NCBI GenBank assembly: GCA_017620395.1
Contig: JAFZQJ010000033.1
Coordinates: 1-40,202, forward strand
Reading direction: 5' to 3'
DNA from: Clostridia bacterium
Lineage (GTDB): Bacteria; Bacillota; Clostridia; Oscillospirales; RGIG8002
DNA: 40,202 nt
Shown: piece by piece, positions 11,101 through 17,794 of the stretch
Position numbering within the stretch: position 1 is the stretch's first letter
Layout of the letters: each line of letters begins with the position of its first letter
Notes under the pieces: generated by a model
Databases searched by the model: none
Seen by the model: only the letters and a program-made list of their open reading frames with translations
Told to the model about the DNA's origin: nothing
Made by a program: the position numbers and the translations under genes

Positions 11101-11756
11101 CCGTAAGCAGCGACTTCACCGCCGTCGCCGGCAAGGCGAGGATAACGAACTACACGCTCCCGACCGCGGCGAGCATCAAATATCCGCAGACCCTCGCGGA
11201 TGCGACGCTCACCGGCGGCGATACCGGAGCGGTCGAAGGCGTATGGGCGTGGTCGACCCCCGACGTTCAGCCGACCTCCGCGCAGAGCGGAAGCTCCTTC
11301 GAGCTGACCTTCACCCCGACCGGCGCGTACGCGGGCGGCTACGAAACGATAACCGCGCGCCTCGCGGTCATAGTCGAGCCCGCGGACTTCGAGCCGCAGG
11401 AGATAGAGGATCCCGTCAGCGGCGTCACGCTCGAAGCCGACTTCGCGCAGGACGTCGAGGTCACGCTGACCGATATCGACTATACGCAGAGCGCGTACCT
11501 CGCGCTGCTGAGAGCCTCCTCCAGGGATACCAGCGGCCTCGGCAAGCTCGTACTGCTCAAGACCGTCGCCTTCACCGTCAACGGCGAAGAAACGGACGAA
11601 GCGTACAGCGGAACCGTCACCGTCAAATCCTACCTCGGCGAAAGATACGCCGGCAACGATTACAGCGTGTGGTTCTTCATCGACGGCGCCCCCGTCAACT
11701 ACGTCGGCACGGTCGACTACGACGGCATGCTCGTAATAGCCGGCGTGGAGCTGTAA
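5151..11756 (+). CDS. Giant secreted leucine-rich-repeat protein (BspA-like, LRR_5 family)
   Basis: A 2201-residue exported protein. The signal peptide covers about residues 1-33. Six repeat blocks follow, with boundaries near residues 381, 634, 982, 1349, 1690 and 1908. Blocks 2 to 6 open with a conserved cap (GCTNI, then LVIPA and a GAF/AF motif). The first five close with a linker containing EWxAxGGW and ELYNAAL. Between caps lie roughly sixty LRR_5 units of about 23 residues. In blocks 3 to 6 they mostly alternate between FPDSLE and FGSGLK types. Residues about 1910-2201 form beta-rich, Ig-like C-terminal regions. No LPXTG, SLH domain or membrane helix is seen. BspA-like proteins are known as surface adhesins; that role here is inference. 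The start at 5151 follows AAGGAGG; the frame from 5103 begins in the promoter region. Confidence 0.9.
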   Translation: MKNKTFRKALSALLTLALLLAFAPTAVIPVSALTEGDWEYTVSDNKVVITKYNSVLDDYVIVPAELGGHTVSMIGDNAFLDCASILTSVTLPDSLEIIGDQAFMNCSSLESVTFGSGLKSIGLDAFRNCHSLEINSFPDSLESIGDGAFSSCTSLTSVSFPASLKTLGNGAFQNSGIETATFSGAGPETIGISAFRACGNLESLTFGNGLKTICSHAFMDCISLTSATFPDSLETIEDGAFSTCLSLASVSFPASLITLRDYAFDYCSGIKTATFSGAGPETIGNSAFRSCSSLESVTFGSGLKTIDEDAFSMCEKLSSVSFPASLETLAENAFESCTALATVNLPFTEAEWTAAGGWTYYGVTETNNAELYNAALTFVQPVFDYTDNGGVTITGCTNIDRFPDLVIPAQIGGSDVTEIADDAFKGIATLKSVTLPDSVSVIGYGAFSNCTSLESVEIPDSSRLFIINNVAFQNCSALRSISLPDSLSTLGQSAFENCSSLASVTFGSRCSLNGIGFMTFYGCRSLTSIVLPDAVRTIEDSAFENCSSLASVTFGNRLEMICYRAFGECDALESVAFPSSLNTLSQNVFFGCESLATVNLPFTRSEWNAAGGWSKYGVDASNNAELYNAALTFVKPAPAFTYEVDYRGATVTGCTNIDDIEHLVIPAELGGEPVLNIGEDAFSGCTGIKTVILPDSLENIEDGAFKGCSALAAVDFGSGVGNIEGRAFENCASLTSVTFPDSLDGIGIGAFKNCTSLATVDFGSGLEDIDCNAFENCGVTSLVFPDSLELIDECAFSGCGNLTSVDFGDGVKELGQGAFEGCVLLESVFLPASLSEFYEEVFADCSALRTVVFSGEGPEEIGSEAFDGCGNLESVTFGSGLKTIGASAFDDCVKLATVTFPDSLETIDEYAFYGCTSLATVTFGSGLKTIEHQAFYECAALATVNLPFTEAQWNAGGGWALYGVNANNNEELYNAALTFVIPVPAFTYTDIEGGVKITGCTNIRDIYNLVIPAEIDGKAVLAIGDQAFSSTDIVSVVIPDSIVTIEEYAFYWCPSLTSVTFGSGLKTIERQAFNGTALTSVTFPDSLESIGEQAFKNCASLASVTFGSGLKTIGRQAFGSCSSLSAVVLPDSLETIGARTFDNCDALTSITFGSGLKAVSENMFEGCDSLASVAFPDSLETIGDEAFKSCSLLASVTFGSGLKTIGYSAFDSCASLTSVSFPDSLETIGNDAFKYCASLASITFGSGLKTIGSSAFGSCSSLTSVTFPDSLETLGGQAFYSCGLLESVAFGSGLKTIDYDAFGGCSSLATVSFPLTEAEWNALGGWDYFRAAVNGNEELVNATLILVKPVFTYADIEGGVIITGCTNIDRFPDLVIPAEIDGKTVLRIDAMAFSGAAIKSVTLPDSLERINSGAFGNCAALTSVSFGSGLKTIANQAFLNCGSLTSVAFPDSLEAIDKSAFAGCAALATVTFGSGLKTIGEGAFNRCASLTSAAFPDSLESIGGAAFIYCTALATVTFGSGLKSIGDDAFSNCPSLTSVTFPDSLETIGNDAFYGCYGLESVTFGSGLKSIGFNAFDACSALKSVTLPDSLESIGSSAFGICVNLETVVFGSGLKSIGDYAFRFCDKLESVTLPASLETIESNAFYDSGLKTVAVPFTAAEWTAAGGWTYYSVTETNNPELYNAAPVFVQPAFTYTDIEGGVSIIGCTNLDRFTELVIPAQIDGKAVLEIGNSAFYRCRSLTSVAFPDSLESIGDNAFSGCDAIASITFGSGLKTIGEEAFEDCHALTSVTFPDSLETIGDAAFISCYELATVTFGSGLKSIGESAFRNCKFSALTFPDSLESIGEIAFKQCRYLKTVTLPEGIETIGADAFSGCALETVTYTGTRKQWNAIDVSNAGLPGEVTIICKGDFAPDTAISVSGEETFGETLTATVTGLPADVEDAVISWYNDDGDLLGTGETYVITAADVGHAVKAVLSSENAVASVSSDFTAVAGKARITNYTLPTAASIKYPQTLADATLTGGDTGAVEGVWAWSTPDVQPTSAQSGSSFELTFTPTGAYAGGYETITARLAVIVEPADFEPQEIEDPVSGVTLEADFAQDVEVTLTDIDYTQSAYLALLRASSRDTSGLGKLVLLKTVAFTVNGEETDEAYSGTVTVKSYLGERYAGNDYSVWFFIDGAPVNYVGTVDYDGMLVIAGVEL

Positions 11757-11777
11757 TAGCATAGCGAAAACATAACG

Positions 11778-11807
11778 AAAGCGCCTCCCTCGCGGGAGGC
11801 GCTTTTA
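11778..11807. terminator. Bidirectional intrinsic terminator between the LRR gene and prfB
   Basis: A hairpin with stem GCGCCTCCC/GGGAGGCGC (11781-11789 with 11794-11802) and a 4-nt loop. It has A-residues on the left and TTTT on the right. It can end both the rightward LRR transcript and the leftward prfB transcript. Confidence 0.85.
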
Positions 11808-11831
11808 TTTCGGCGTTTTTGAGTTTTCTCT

Positions 11832-12947
11832 TTATTCTATCGAGCCTTCGCTCTTCGCGCGGAGATAGGCGTTGATAAAACCGTCAAGATCGCCGTCCAT
11901 AACGGCGTTGATGTTGCCGACCTCGTAGCCGGTGCGGTTATCCTTGACGAGCGTGTAAGGCATGAAAACGTAGGAGCGTATCTGCGAGCCCCAGCCGATC
12001 TCTTTCTGCGAGCCCTTGATGTCCTCTATGCGGCTGAGGTGTTCCCTCTCCTTGATCTCAATGAGCTTTGACTTCAGCATACGCATGGCGACTTCGCGGT
12101 TCTGATGCTGGCTGCGCTCGTTCTGGCACGCTACGACGATGCCGGTCGGTATGTGAGTGATGCGGATGGCGGATTCGGTCTTGTTGACGTGCTGGCCGCC
12201 CGCGCCGCTGCTTCGGTATGTATCGACGCGCAGGTCGTCCGGGTTTATCTCGACCTCGATACTGTCGTCTATCTCAGGCGTCACGTCGACGGAGGCGAAG
12301 GAGGTCTGCCTTCTGCCCGAAGCGTCGAACGGCGAAATGCGCACGAGACGGTGGACTCCCGCTTCGCTGCGGAGATAGCCGTAGGCGTTTTCGCCTTCGA
12401 CGAGGATGGTCGCGCTCTTGATGCCCGCGCCGTCGCCGTCGAGCCAGTCGAGAAGCTTGTACTTATAGCCGCTGCGCTCCGTCCAGCGCGTGTACATGCG
12501 GTAAAGCATCTGCGCCCAGTCCTGCGCCTCGGTGCCGCCCGCGCCGGGGTGGAATGTAAGTATCGCGTTGCAGCCGTCGTATTCGCCGGAAAGCAGCGTG
12601 GAAACGCGCAGGTGCTCAAGGTCGGCTTCCGCCTTGTCTACCGCCGCCTTCGCTTCGCCGAGGAGCGATTCGTCGTCGCCTTCGACGGCGATGTCGATTA
12701 TCGTCTCCGCGTCGTCAAACTCGGTGACGAGGTCCGAGTACGCCTTTATCTTGGATGAAACCGACTTCGTCTTCTGCTGGTTCTTGCCGGAAAGCTCGAC
12801 GTCGTTCCAGAAAGCGGGGTCCTGCGCTTCTTCTTCAAGGCGCTTGAGCTCCTCTTTGAGATCGTCGATGCACATGGCGCGTTTCAGATCCGGCAGCCCT
12901 TTTTTCAGTCCGTTGAGTCTCAGTTTCAGTTCGTCAAATTCGATCAT
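11832..12947 (-). CDS. prfB: Peptide chain release factor 2
   Basis: A class I release factor, 371 residues, that hydrolyses peptidyl-tRNA at UGA and UAA stops. The stop-recognition tripeptide SPF (in RISPFDASGRRQTSF) identifies RF2 rather than RF1. The catalytic GGQ lies in RSSGAGGQHVNKTESAIR. Unlike many bacterial prfB genes, it has no in-frame UGA and no +1 programmed frameshift near codon 26. The residues around that site (LKRAMCIDDLKEEL) are read continuously. The ATG at 12947 has a TAGGAGAAG site just upstream that overlaps the stop of the CBS-domain gene, so the two are probably co-transcribed and translationally linked. Confidence 0.95.
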   Translation of the reverse strand: MIEFDELKLRLNGLKKGLPDLKRAMCIDDLKEELKRLEEEAQDPAFWNDVELSGKNQQKTKSVSSKIKAYSDLVTEFDDAETIIDIAVEGDDESLLGEAKAAVDKAEADLEHLRVSTLLSGEYDGCNAILTFHPGAGGTEAQDWAQMLYRMYTRWTERSGYKYKLLDWLDGDGAGIKSATILVEGENAYGYLRSEAGVHRLVRISPFDASGRRQTSFASVDVTPEIDDSIEVEINPDDLRVDTYRSSGAGGQHVNKTESAIRITHIPTGIVVACQNERSQHQNREVAMRMLKSKLIEIKEREHLSRIEDIKGSQKEIGWGSQIRSYVFMPYTLVKDNRTGYEVGNINAVMDGDLDGFINAYLRAKSEGSIE

Positions 12948-12957
12948 AATTCTTCTC

Positions 12958-13377
12958 CTATTTGAACGGGGTGGATATTTCGGAGATCGCTTCGCTTATC
13001 TCCGCGTCGTCCGCCCTGCTTCTCGCGATGTCGCCGAAGGACACCATTCCGGCGAGACGCCCGTCGTCGATGACGGGGAGCCTCCTGATCTTGACCGCCG
13101 CCATTATCCTGGCGGCGTCCGCGACGCTCTGGTTCGGAGTTACCGAAACCGCGCCGCCGGACATTATCTCGCCCGCCCTGCATTCGTGCGGACTTTTGCC
13201 AGCCGCAACGCAGCGAAGGACTATATCCCTGTCGGTAACGATACCGGCTATGACGTCGCGCTCAAAGACGGGGACCGCTCCCACGTCATGCTCGCGCATA
13301 AGCCGTGCCACCTCGCAGACGGACTGTCCGCTGTCAGCCGCTACGACGGTTTTGCTCATTACGTCCTTTATCTTCAC
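12958..13377 (-). CDS. CBS-domain pair protein
   Basis: A 139-residue protein made almost entirely of two CBS domains, about residues 1-60 and 68-130. Typical features are the N-terminal VKDVMS-like start (MKIKDVMSKTVV), the VGAVPVF and RLPVIDD strands, and GIVTDRDIVLR and GMVSFGDIA at the domain ends. Such stand-alone proteins bind adenine nucleotides or related ligands and act as sensors; the partner here is unknown. The gene ends 10 nt before the prfB start. A plausible own promoter lies just upstream, downstream of the QueG-like gene. Confidence 0.85.
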   Translation of the reverse strand: MKIKDVMSKTVVAADSGQSVCEVARLMREHDVGAVPVFERDVIAGIVTDRDIVLRCVAAGKSPHECRAGEIMSGGAVSVTPNQSVADAARIMAAVKIRRLPVIDDGRLAGMVSFGDIARSRADDAEISEAISEISTPFK

Positions 13378-13391
13378 AACATCACCCCATA

Positions 13392-13420
13392 ATTATATAT
13401 GGTTAGTGTGCGTTCGTAAA
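13392..13420 (-). promoter_or_regulatory. Candidate promoter for the CBS-domain/prfB pair
   Basis: On the minus strand, TTTACG (13420-13415) and TATAAT (13397-13392) are separated by 17 bp. The -10 box is perfect and the -35 box matches four of six. It lies in the short gap between the QueG-like stop and the CBS start. Confidence 0.45.
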
Positions 13421-13426
13421 GTGTAA

Positions 13427-14233
13427 TTATTCGTTTTTTTCGTTTTTTTGAAGACTGACGTTGCGCAGGATGGTGTTCCTGCCGCGCCATGCGAACGCTG
13501 ACGCGTTAAAAAATACCGGATCGTTTATCAGTTCTTCGGTAACGACCGGCGTCGTTTCAGTAAAGCAGCGCAGACGCGTATCCTCCGCACCTTCGTTCAG
13601 CGGGCAGGCTTCCTGACAGCGGTCGCAGCCCCAGATATAATCCGCCGACGCGATCATACGCTCCTCCTCCGGAGTAAGCTGCCCTTTTTTCTGCGAAACG
13701 TGCGAAACGCACTTATCCGCGTCGAAGCCGCGCTCCGAAAGCGCGCCGTGCGGGCACGCCCTGAAGCACGCGCCGCAGCCGGTGCAGCGGAAACCGGCGG
13801 AAACGTGCGCTTTCACGGCCGGAAGCTTCGCCGTCGTCGCGATTTCCGCGATGAAGCAGTAGCTGCCGAAACGTTCGTTTATAAGCAAGCCGTTTTTGCC
13901 GACGACGCCAAGCCCGCATTTTTCCGCGCACTTCACCTCGGAAAGCGGCGAGCTGTCGACAGACGGCTTGAAGGCTTCGCCCTTGAACCGGCTCTCAAAC
14001 TCGGCGCAGACGCCGCCGAGCAGCGTCTTTATCGAGGCGTGGTAGTCCGGAAAGCAGGCGAACCGCGCGACGTTGCGTTTCACGTCGGGCGTGTGGTAAG
14101 GGAGCAGCATGATTATGTAGGAACGCACGCCGTCCATGGGCGGCTTCAGCGTTTCCGCCTCCTCCGCCGGCAGCACGCCGAACACTTCTATTCCGTTTTT
14201 GAGCAATGCGTCTGCGATAATACCGTTCATCAT
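13427..14233 (-). CDS. QueG-like iron-sulfur protein (epoxyqueuosine reductase family), short form
   Basis: A 268-residue cytosolic protein. The central region resembles the cobalamin-dependent epoxyqueuosine reductase core: SVDSSPLSE around residue 91, matching the VDTGP element that carries the catalytic Asp in QueG, then GLGVVGKNGLLIN and RFGSYCFIAEIAT. Two 4Fe-4S motifs follow, CTGCGACFRACP near 149-160 and CDRCQEACP near 203-211. It is about 100 residues shorter than typical QueG and lacks the C-terminal HEAT-like repeats. It may therefore be a divergent paralogue rather than the queuosine enzyme. Its start overlaps the stop of the 3D-domain gene by four bases (ATGA), so the two are translationally coupled. 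Confidence 0.75.
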   Translation of the reverse strand: MMNGIIADALLKNGIEVFGVLPAEEAETLKPPMDGVRSYIIMLLPYHTPDVKRNVARFACFPDYHASIKTLLGGVCAEFESRFKGEAFKPSVDSSPLSEVKCAEKCGLGVVGKNGLLINERFGSYCFIAEIATTAKLPAVKAHVSAGFRCTGCGACFRACPHGALSERGFDADKCVSHVSQKKGQLTPEEERMIASADYIWGCDRCQEACPLNEGAEDTRLRCFTETTPVVTEELINDPVFFNASAFAWRGRNTILRNVSLQKNEKNE

Positions 14234-15282
14234 CCGACAATATAGACTCTGACGTCGCGCCTGCCGAAGCGGCCGACGGTGGCGTTGCTTTCATAGAAAA
14301 GGTCGATGCGGTTGCCCTTTATTCCGCCGCCGGTGTCTTCGGCGATGCAGTAACCGTAGTTGAACCTGCCGTCGACCGACTCGACGTAGAGGATCGTGCC
14401 GTATGGTATGACCTTCGGGTCGACGGCGACGGCGCCTTCGCGCACGGGCATTCCGAGCGCCGTGACGTTGTACTTCTCTATCGAGGAGTAGGTGTAGGCG
14501 GTGCCCTGCATGACCATAACCTTCTGATATTCGGCCGGCGGCGTTTTCTCGCCCGCCTGCAGCTGCGCGAGCTGCCTGTGCTTGCTCAGAAGCTGCTGCG
14601 TGGAGGTCCCGACGGCGACGAGCTCGTCGACGGGTTTTTTTGTCGTTTTAACGGACACGATGGCGGAATCGACGCGTTCGCCGTCGACGTATTTGTCGCG
14701 GTAGGTAGTCGTTCTGACGCCCTTCTCGCCCGGGCGGGTGACGGTGCGCGTCTTCTTCAGGTATTCGATGGATTTGTATTCCTTCGTCGCGTACGGAATA
14801 CTTTCCTCGACCGTGCGCGTTTCGTAGGTCACGCGAATGACCTTGATGTTCATATCGCCCGCGAGGTAGGTCTCCTGCGAAGGCGTCACCTCGTCGAACT
14901 CGCCGAGCACGATGCCGCACGTCTCAACGGCGTCTCTGACGGTTCCGCCGATAACGGAGATTGTCTCGGTGAAGTTATCCGCGGTAACGCTGACGTAGAA
15001 GGCGCGTCTGACAGTGAGCGTTCCGGCGGTTTCGGACGGCTCGGTAAACTCCACAACGTCGTCCTCCGCAAGCTGAACGCCGCAGATGTCTATCACGCCC
15101 TGCATATCCTTGCGCACGGTGATTATCGCTCTGTCGTTGCCGTCAACGGATACGAGAAACAGGTTGCTCCCTAAAATGACGTACATAAATACGCCGACAA
15201 CGAATATAAGGAATATCGCGCCGAACAACGCCTTGCTGTGCGAGTATATTCTTATGTTCTCCAGGAGCTTCTCTTTTCTCAT
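14230..15282 (-). CDS. Membrane-anchored G5 and 3D domain protein (YabE/Rpf-like cell-wall enzyme)
   Basis: A 350-residue protein. Residues about 18-38 form one membrane helix with a basic cytoplasmic N-terminus. Two DUF348-type repeats follow (from about 43 and 93), then a G5 domain (about 152-225, with TRTVTRPGEKGVRTTTYRDKY). The C-terminal 3D domain (about 255-350) has three conserved aspartates in AVDPKVIP, AEDTGG and NRIDLF. The 3D domain is shared with MltA-type lytic transglycosylases and with YabE/resuscitation-promoting-factor-like proteins. A role in peptidoglycan turnover outside the membrane is likely. The ATG at 15282 is preceded by GGAGGTG. It is the first gene of the pair with the QueG-like gene. 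Confidence 0.85.
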   Translation of the reverse strand: MRKEKLLENIRIYSHSKALFGAIFLIFVVGVFMYVILGSNLFLVSVDGNDRAIITVRKDMQGVIDICGVQLAEDDVVEFTEPSETAGTLTVRRAFYVSVTADNFTETISVIGGTVRDAVETCGIVLGEFDEVTPSQETYLAGDMNIKVIRVTYETRTVEESIPYATKEYKSIEYLKKTRTVTRPGEKGVRTTTYRDKYVDGERVDSAIVSVKTTKKPVDELVAVGTSTQQLLSKHRQLAQLQAGEKTPPAEYQKVMVMQGTAYTYSSIEKYNVTALGMPVREGAVAVDPKVIPYGTILYVESVDGRFNYGYCIAEDTGGGIKGNRIDLFYESNATVGRFGRRDVRVYIVG

Positions 15283-15321
15283 TCGTCACCTCCGGAACGA
15301 TTGACGGTAAGAAAACGCTTC

Positions 15322-15358
15322 TAAAACAATTCGCCGACAATATATGCCGGCGAGTTGT
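15322..15358 (-). terminator. Intrinsic terminator of the rplM-rpsI operon
   Basis: On the minus strand, ACAACTCGCCG pairs with CGGCGAATTGT (15358-15348 with 15336-15326), with one G-T wobble, followed by TTTTA. It lies 18 nt past the rpsI stop. Confidence 0.75.
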
Positions 15359-15376
15359 AATTTCGGGGTGGAATTG

Positions 15377-15775
15377 TTATCTCTTGCTGAACTGAGGAGC
15401 GCGACGGGCGGCTTTGAGGCCGTACTTCTTTCTTTCCTTCATACGAGGATCTCTCGTAAGGAAGCCCGCCTTCTTGAGCGCGGGGCGAAGCTCGTCGCCC
15501 GCCTGAAGCAGAGCGCGGGAAATGCCGTGACGGATGGCGCCGGCCTGACCGGTAACGCCGCCGCCGGCGACGGTGCAGATAACGTCGTACTTGCCCTCGG
15601 TCGCCGTAAGAACGAGGGGCTGACGAACGATCAGCTTGAGGGTGTCGAGTCCGAAGTACTCGTCGATGCTTCTGCCGTTGATTATGACCTTGCCTTCACC
15701 GCTGTAGAGGCGGACTCTGGCGACGGAAGACTTTCTTCTGCCGGTTCCGTAAAGATAGGGTTTCGTATCGTACAT
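15377..15775 (-). CDS. rpsI: 30S ribosomal protein S9
   Basis: A 132-residue S9 protein of the small-subunit head. The family features are [13 protein letters not shown] near the N-terminus, [19 protein letters not shown] in the middle, and the basic C-terminal tail [17 protein letters not shown], whose last residues reach the P-site tRNA. A GAGG-type ribosome-binding site precedes the ATG. It follows rplM after 14 nt in the classic L13-S9 operon. Confidence 0.97.
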   Translation of the reverse strand: MYDTKPYLYGTGRRKSSVARVRLYSGEGKVIINGRSIDEYFGLDTLKLIVRQPLVLTATEGKYDVICTVAGGGVTGQAGAIRHGISRALLQAGDELRPALKKAGFLTRDPRMKERKKYGLKAARRAPQFSKR

Positions 15776-15789
15776 TAGTCGTTACCTCC

Positions 15790-16218
15790 TCACAGTTCGT
15801 AAGCTTCGGGCTTCTGGGCGGCGTGCTCGTGCTGATCGCCCGCGTAAACGCGAAGTCTCTTGATGGAATTCCTGCCGATGGTGTTGTCGGGAAGCATTCC
15901 CTTGACGGCCTTGGTCATAACGAACTCGGGATCGCTCTCCATAAGGCGTCTGTAGGGGACTTCCTTGAGACCGCCGATGTAGCCGGAGTGACGTCTGTAC
16001 ATCTTCTCATCCAGCTTGTTGCCGGTCAGAATCACCTTGGCGGCGTTGATGACGATAACGTGATCGCCGCAGTCAACGTGAGGGGTGTATTCGGGAGTGT
16101 GCTTGCCGCGCAGAATGCTGGCGGCGACGGTAGCAACGCGTCCCAGCGGCTTGCCGGCCGCGTCGATGACATACCATTTACGCTGTATGTCAGCGGGTTT
16201 CGCCATAAAAGTTGACAT
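15790..16218 (-). CDS. rplM: 50S ribosomal protein L13
   Basis: A 142-residue L13 protein, one of the early-assembling large-subunit proteins. Diagnostic segments are [16 protein letters not shown], the [13 protein letters not shown] stretch, [13 protein letters not shown] and the C-terminal [13 protein letters not shown]. The start is ATG at 16218 (protein beginning MSTFMAKP) because GGAGGA lies 8 nt upstream. The alternative TTG at 16233 overlaps that ribosome-binding site and can be discarded. It is first in the rplM-rpsI operon. Confidence 0.97.
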   Translation of the reverse strand: MSTFMAKPADIQRKWYVIDAAGKPLGRVATVAASILRGKHTPEYTPHVDCGDHVIVINAAKVILTGNKLDEKMYRRHSGYIGGLKEVPYRRLMESDPEFVMTKAVKGMLPDNTIGRNSIKRLRVYAGDQHEHAAQKPEAYEL

Positions 16219-16261
16219 TTCGTTTTCCTCCAAATTTCCTTGAAATCAATTTGCAAAGGAG

Positions 16262-16290
16262 ATTATATTACCACGAGCGCAAAATGTCAA
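16262..16290 (-). promoter_or_regulatory. Consensus sigma-A promoter of rplM-rpsI
   Basis: On the minus strand a perfect TTGACA (16290-16285) and a perfect TATAAT (16267-16262) are spaced by exactly 17 bp. The transcript would start near 16255, giving a leader of about 37 nt to the rplM start. This fits a highly expressed ribosomal operon. The 180 bp to the right, up to the next promoter, are AT-rich and show no gene. Confidence 0.85.
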
Positions 16291-16445
16291 GAGAAATTTT
16301 CGGATTTTTCATCTCGAAATATCAAATCTTCGATTTTCGGCGTTTTTCTTTGATTTTCTCGATAATTCTTAATATCAATTTTTACTTTTTGTATGCGAAT
16401 AAGCCGCGCAGATCCTGTTTTTCCCTCTTTTTTCGCAAATATACC

Positions 16446-16474
16446 TTTTGAAAAACGCGCGGATATGCTATAAT
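16446..16474 (+). promoter_or_regulatory. Extended -10 promoter for the acyltransferase operon
   Basis: TGCTATAAT (16466-16474) is a perfect extended -10 element. TTTTGA (16446-16451) lies 17 bp upstream, with TTGAAA at 16448-16453 as an alternative at 15 bp. GGAAGGGG at about 16495 serves as the ribosome-binding site for the next gene. Confidence 0.6.
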
Positions 16475-16509
16475 AATTTATTATACACTATTCGGAAGGG
16501 GCCGCAAAT

Positions 16510-17781
16510 ATGAAAAAACAGCCCGAAAGATTCGATATGACTCTCAAGCCGATACGCACGAGGTGGTATCTGCGGCCGCTGACTCTGCTGCTGAGTCTGC
16601 CGGACGTCATCGCGCACAAGGCGAAGATAACGAAGACCGGAATGGACGGCATAAAGCCGCCCTACCTGCTGCTCTGCAACCACAACGCGTTCATGGACTT
16701 CAAGGTCGCCACGAAGGCGATCTGGCCGAACCGCGCGAACTACGTCGTCGCGATAGACGGCTTCATCGGGCGCGAGTGGCTGCTGCGGAACGTCGGCTGC
16801 ATCTGCAAGCGCAAGTTCACGCAGGACGTCATACTCATCCGCCAGCTGCTGCGCGTTATCAAAAACGGCGACATCGCCGTCGTCTACCCCGAGGCGCGCT
16901 ATTCCCTCTGCGGCACTACCGCGGTGCTTCCCGAAGGACTCGGCATGCTCTGCAAGATGCTCAAAGTCCCGGTCGTCACGCTGATATGCCACGGGCATCA
17001 CGTCAACTCCCCGTTCTGGAACCTTAAAAACCGCAAGGTAAAGCCCGTGGAGGCCGAGCTGAAGCTGCAGTACACCGCCGAGGAGCTTGAGAAAGCCACC
17101 TCCGACGAAATAAACGAAAAACTCGTGCGCGAGTTTCAATACGACGACTACGCGTGGCAGAAGGAGCGCGGGATACGCGTTAAGGCGCCGTGGCGCGCCG
17201 AGGGACTGCACAAGGTGCTTTATCAGTGCCCGAAGTGCCACGCCGAGTATAAAATGACCTCGAAGGGCGACGAGCTGATCTGCACCGCCTGCGGAAAACG
17301 CTGGAAATACGGCGAGAACGGCGCGCTTACCGCGGTCGAAGGCGTAACGGAGTTCGCGCATATTCCCGACTGGTATGAATGGGAGCGCGAAAACGTGCGC
17401 CGCGAGGTCGCCGAAGGCAGGTATTCCACCGGCGAGATGCCGGTGACGGTCGATTCCCTGCCGAACGCAAAGAAATTCATACGGCTCGGCGAGGGCGTTA
17501 TGGTTCACGATATGAACGGCTTCCGCGTGAAAGGCGTCGACTTCGACGGCGACGAATTCGAGATGGTCAAGCCGGTGCCGTCGCTCTACTCCTGCCACAT
17601 CGAGTATGAGTATCTCGGCAAACACGGCGACTGCGTCGACCTGAACACGCTGGAGGATACGTGGTATATCTACCCGCACGACTGCGAGTTCGCGGTCACG
17701 AAGATGGCGCTTGCGACGGAGGAGCTTTATTACGCCTTCCGCGCCGCCGAAGGCAAGCCCTGCAAACCGGGTTTGGCGTGA
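16510..17781 (+). CDS. PlsC-like lysophospholipid acyltransferase with zinc ribbon and C-terminal domain
   Basis: A 423-residue protein. The N-terminal half is a glycerolipid acyltransferase domain. The catalytic HX4D motif is NHNAFMD (His58, Asp63), a GFIGREW segment lies near 84-90, and YPEARYS (126-132) stands in for the PEGTRS substrate-binding motif. A zinc ribbon follows, with CPKC at 240-243 and CTAC at 258-261. The remaining 150 residues form a domain I do not recognise. Canonical PlsC proteins are about 240 residues, so this is an extended form. It could acylate lysophosphatidic acid or another hydroxylated lipid at the membrane; the acceptor is not evident. It is followed after 13 nt by the Gfo/Idh/MocA gene. 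Confidence 0.75.
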   Translation: MKKQPERFDMTLKPIRTRWYLRPLTLLLSLPDVIAHKAKITKTGMDGIKPPYLLLCNHNAFMDFKVATKAIWPNRANYVVAIDGFIGREWLLRNVGCICKRKFTQDVILIRQLLRVIKNGDIAVVYPEARYSLCGTTAVLPEGLGMLCKMLKVPVVTLICHGHHVNSPFWNLKNRKVKPVEAELKLQYTAEELEKATSDEINEKLVREFQYDDYAWQKERGIRVKAPWRAEGLHKVLYQCPKCHAEYKMTSKGDELICTACGKRWKYGENGALTAVEGVTEFAHIPDWYEWERENVRREVAEGRYSTGEMPVTVDSLPNAKKFIRLGEGVMVHDMNGFRVKGVDFDGDEFEMVKPVPSLYSCHIEYEYLGKHGDCVDLNTLEDTWYIYPHDCEFAVTKMALATEELYYAFRAAEGKPCKPGLA

Positions 17782-17794
17782 TAAGGAGACGCTT

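Noticed and set aside
7227-11762. A 1511-codon open frame on the minus strand opposite the LRR gene
   Set aside because: It mirrors the repetitive GC-rich coding of the plus-strand gene. It has no ribosome-binding site or family resemblance, and its long arginine/glutamate/alanine-rich stretches are typical of antisense shadows.
12860-12947. A programmed +1 frameshift in prfB
   Set aside because: The frame is continuous from the ATG through the GGQ motif, with no internal UGA in the usual position.
16219-16233. A five-codon upstream extension of L13 from TTG 16233
   Set aside because: The TTG overlaps the GGAGGA ribosome-binding site of the ATG at 16218, and the standard family N-terminus begins at 16218.
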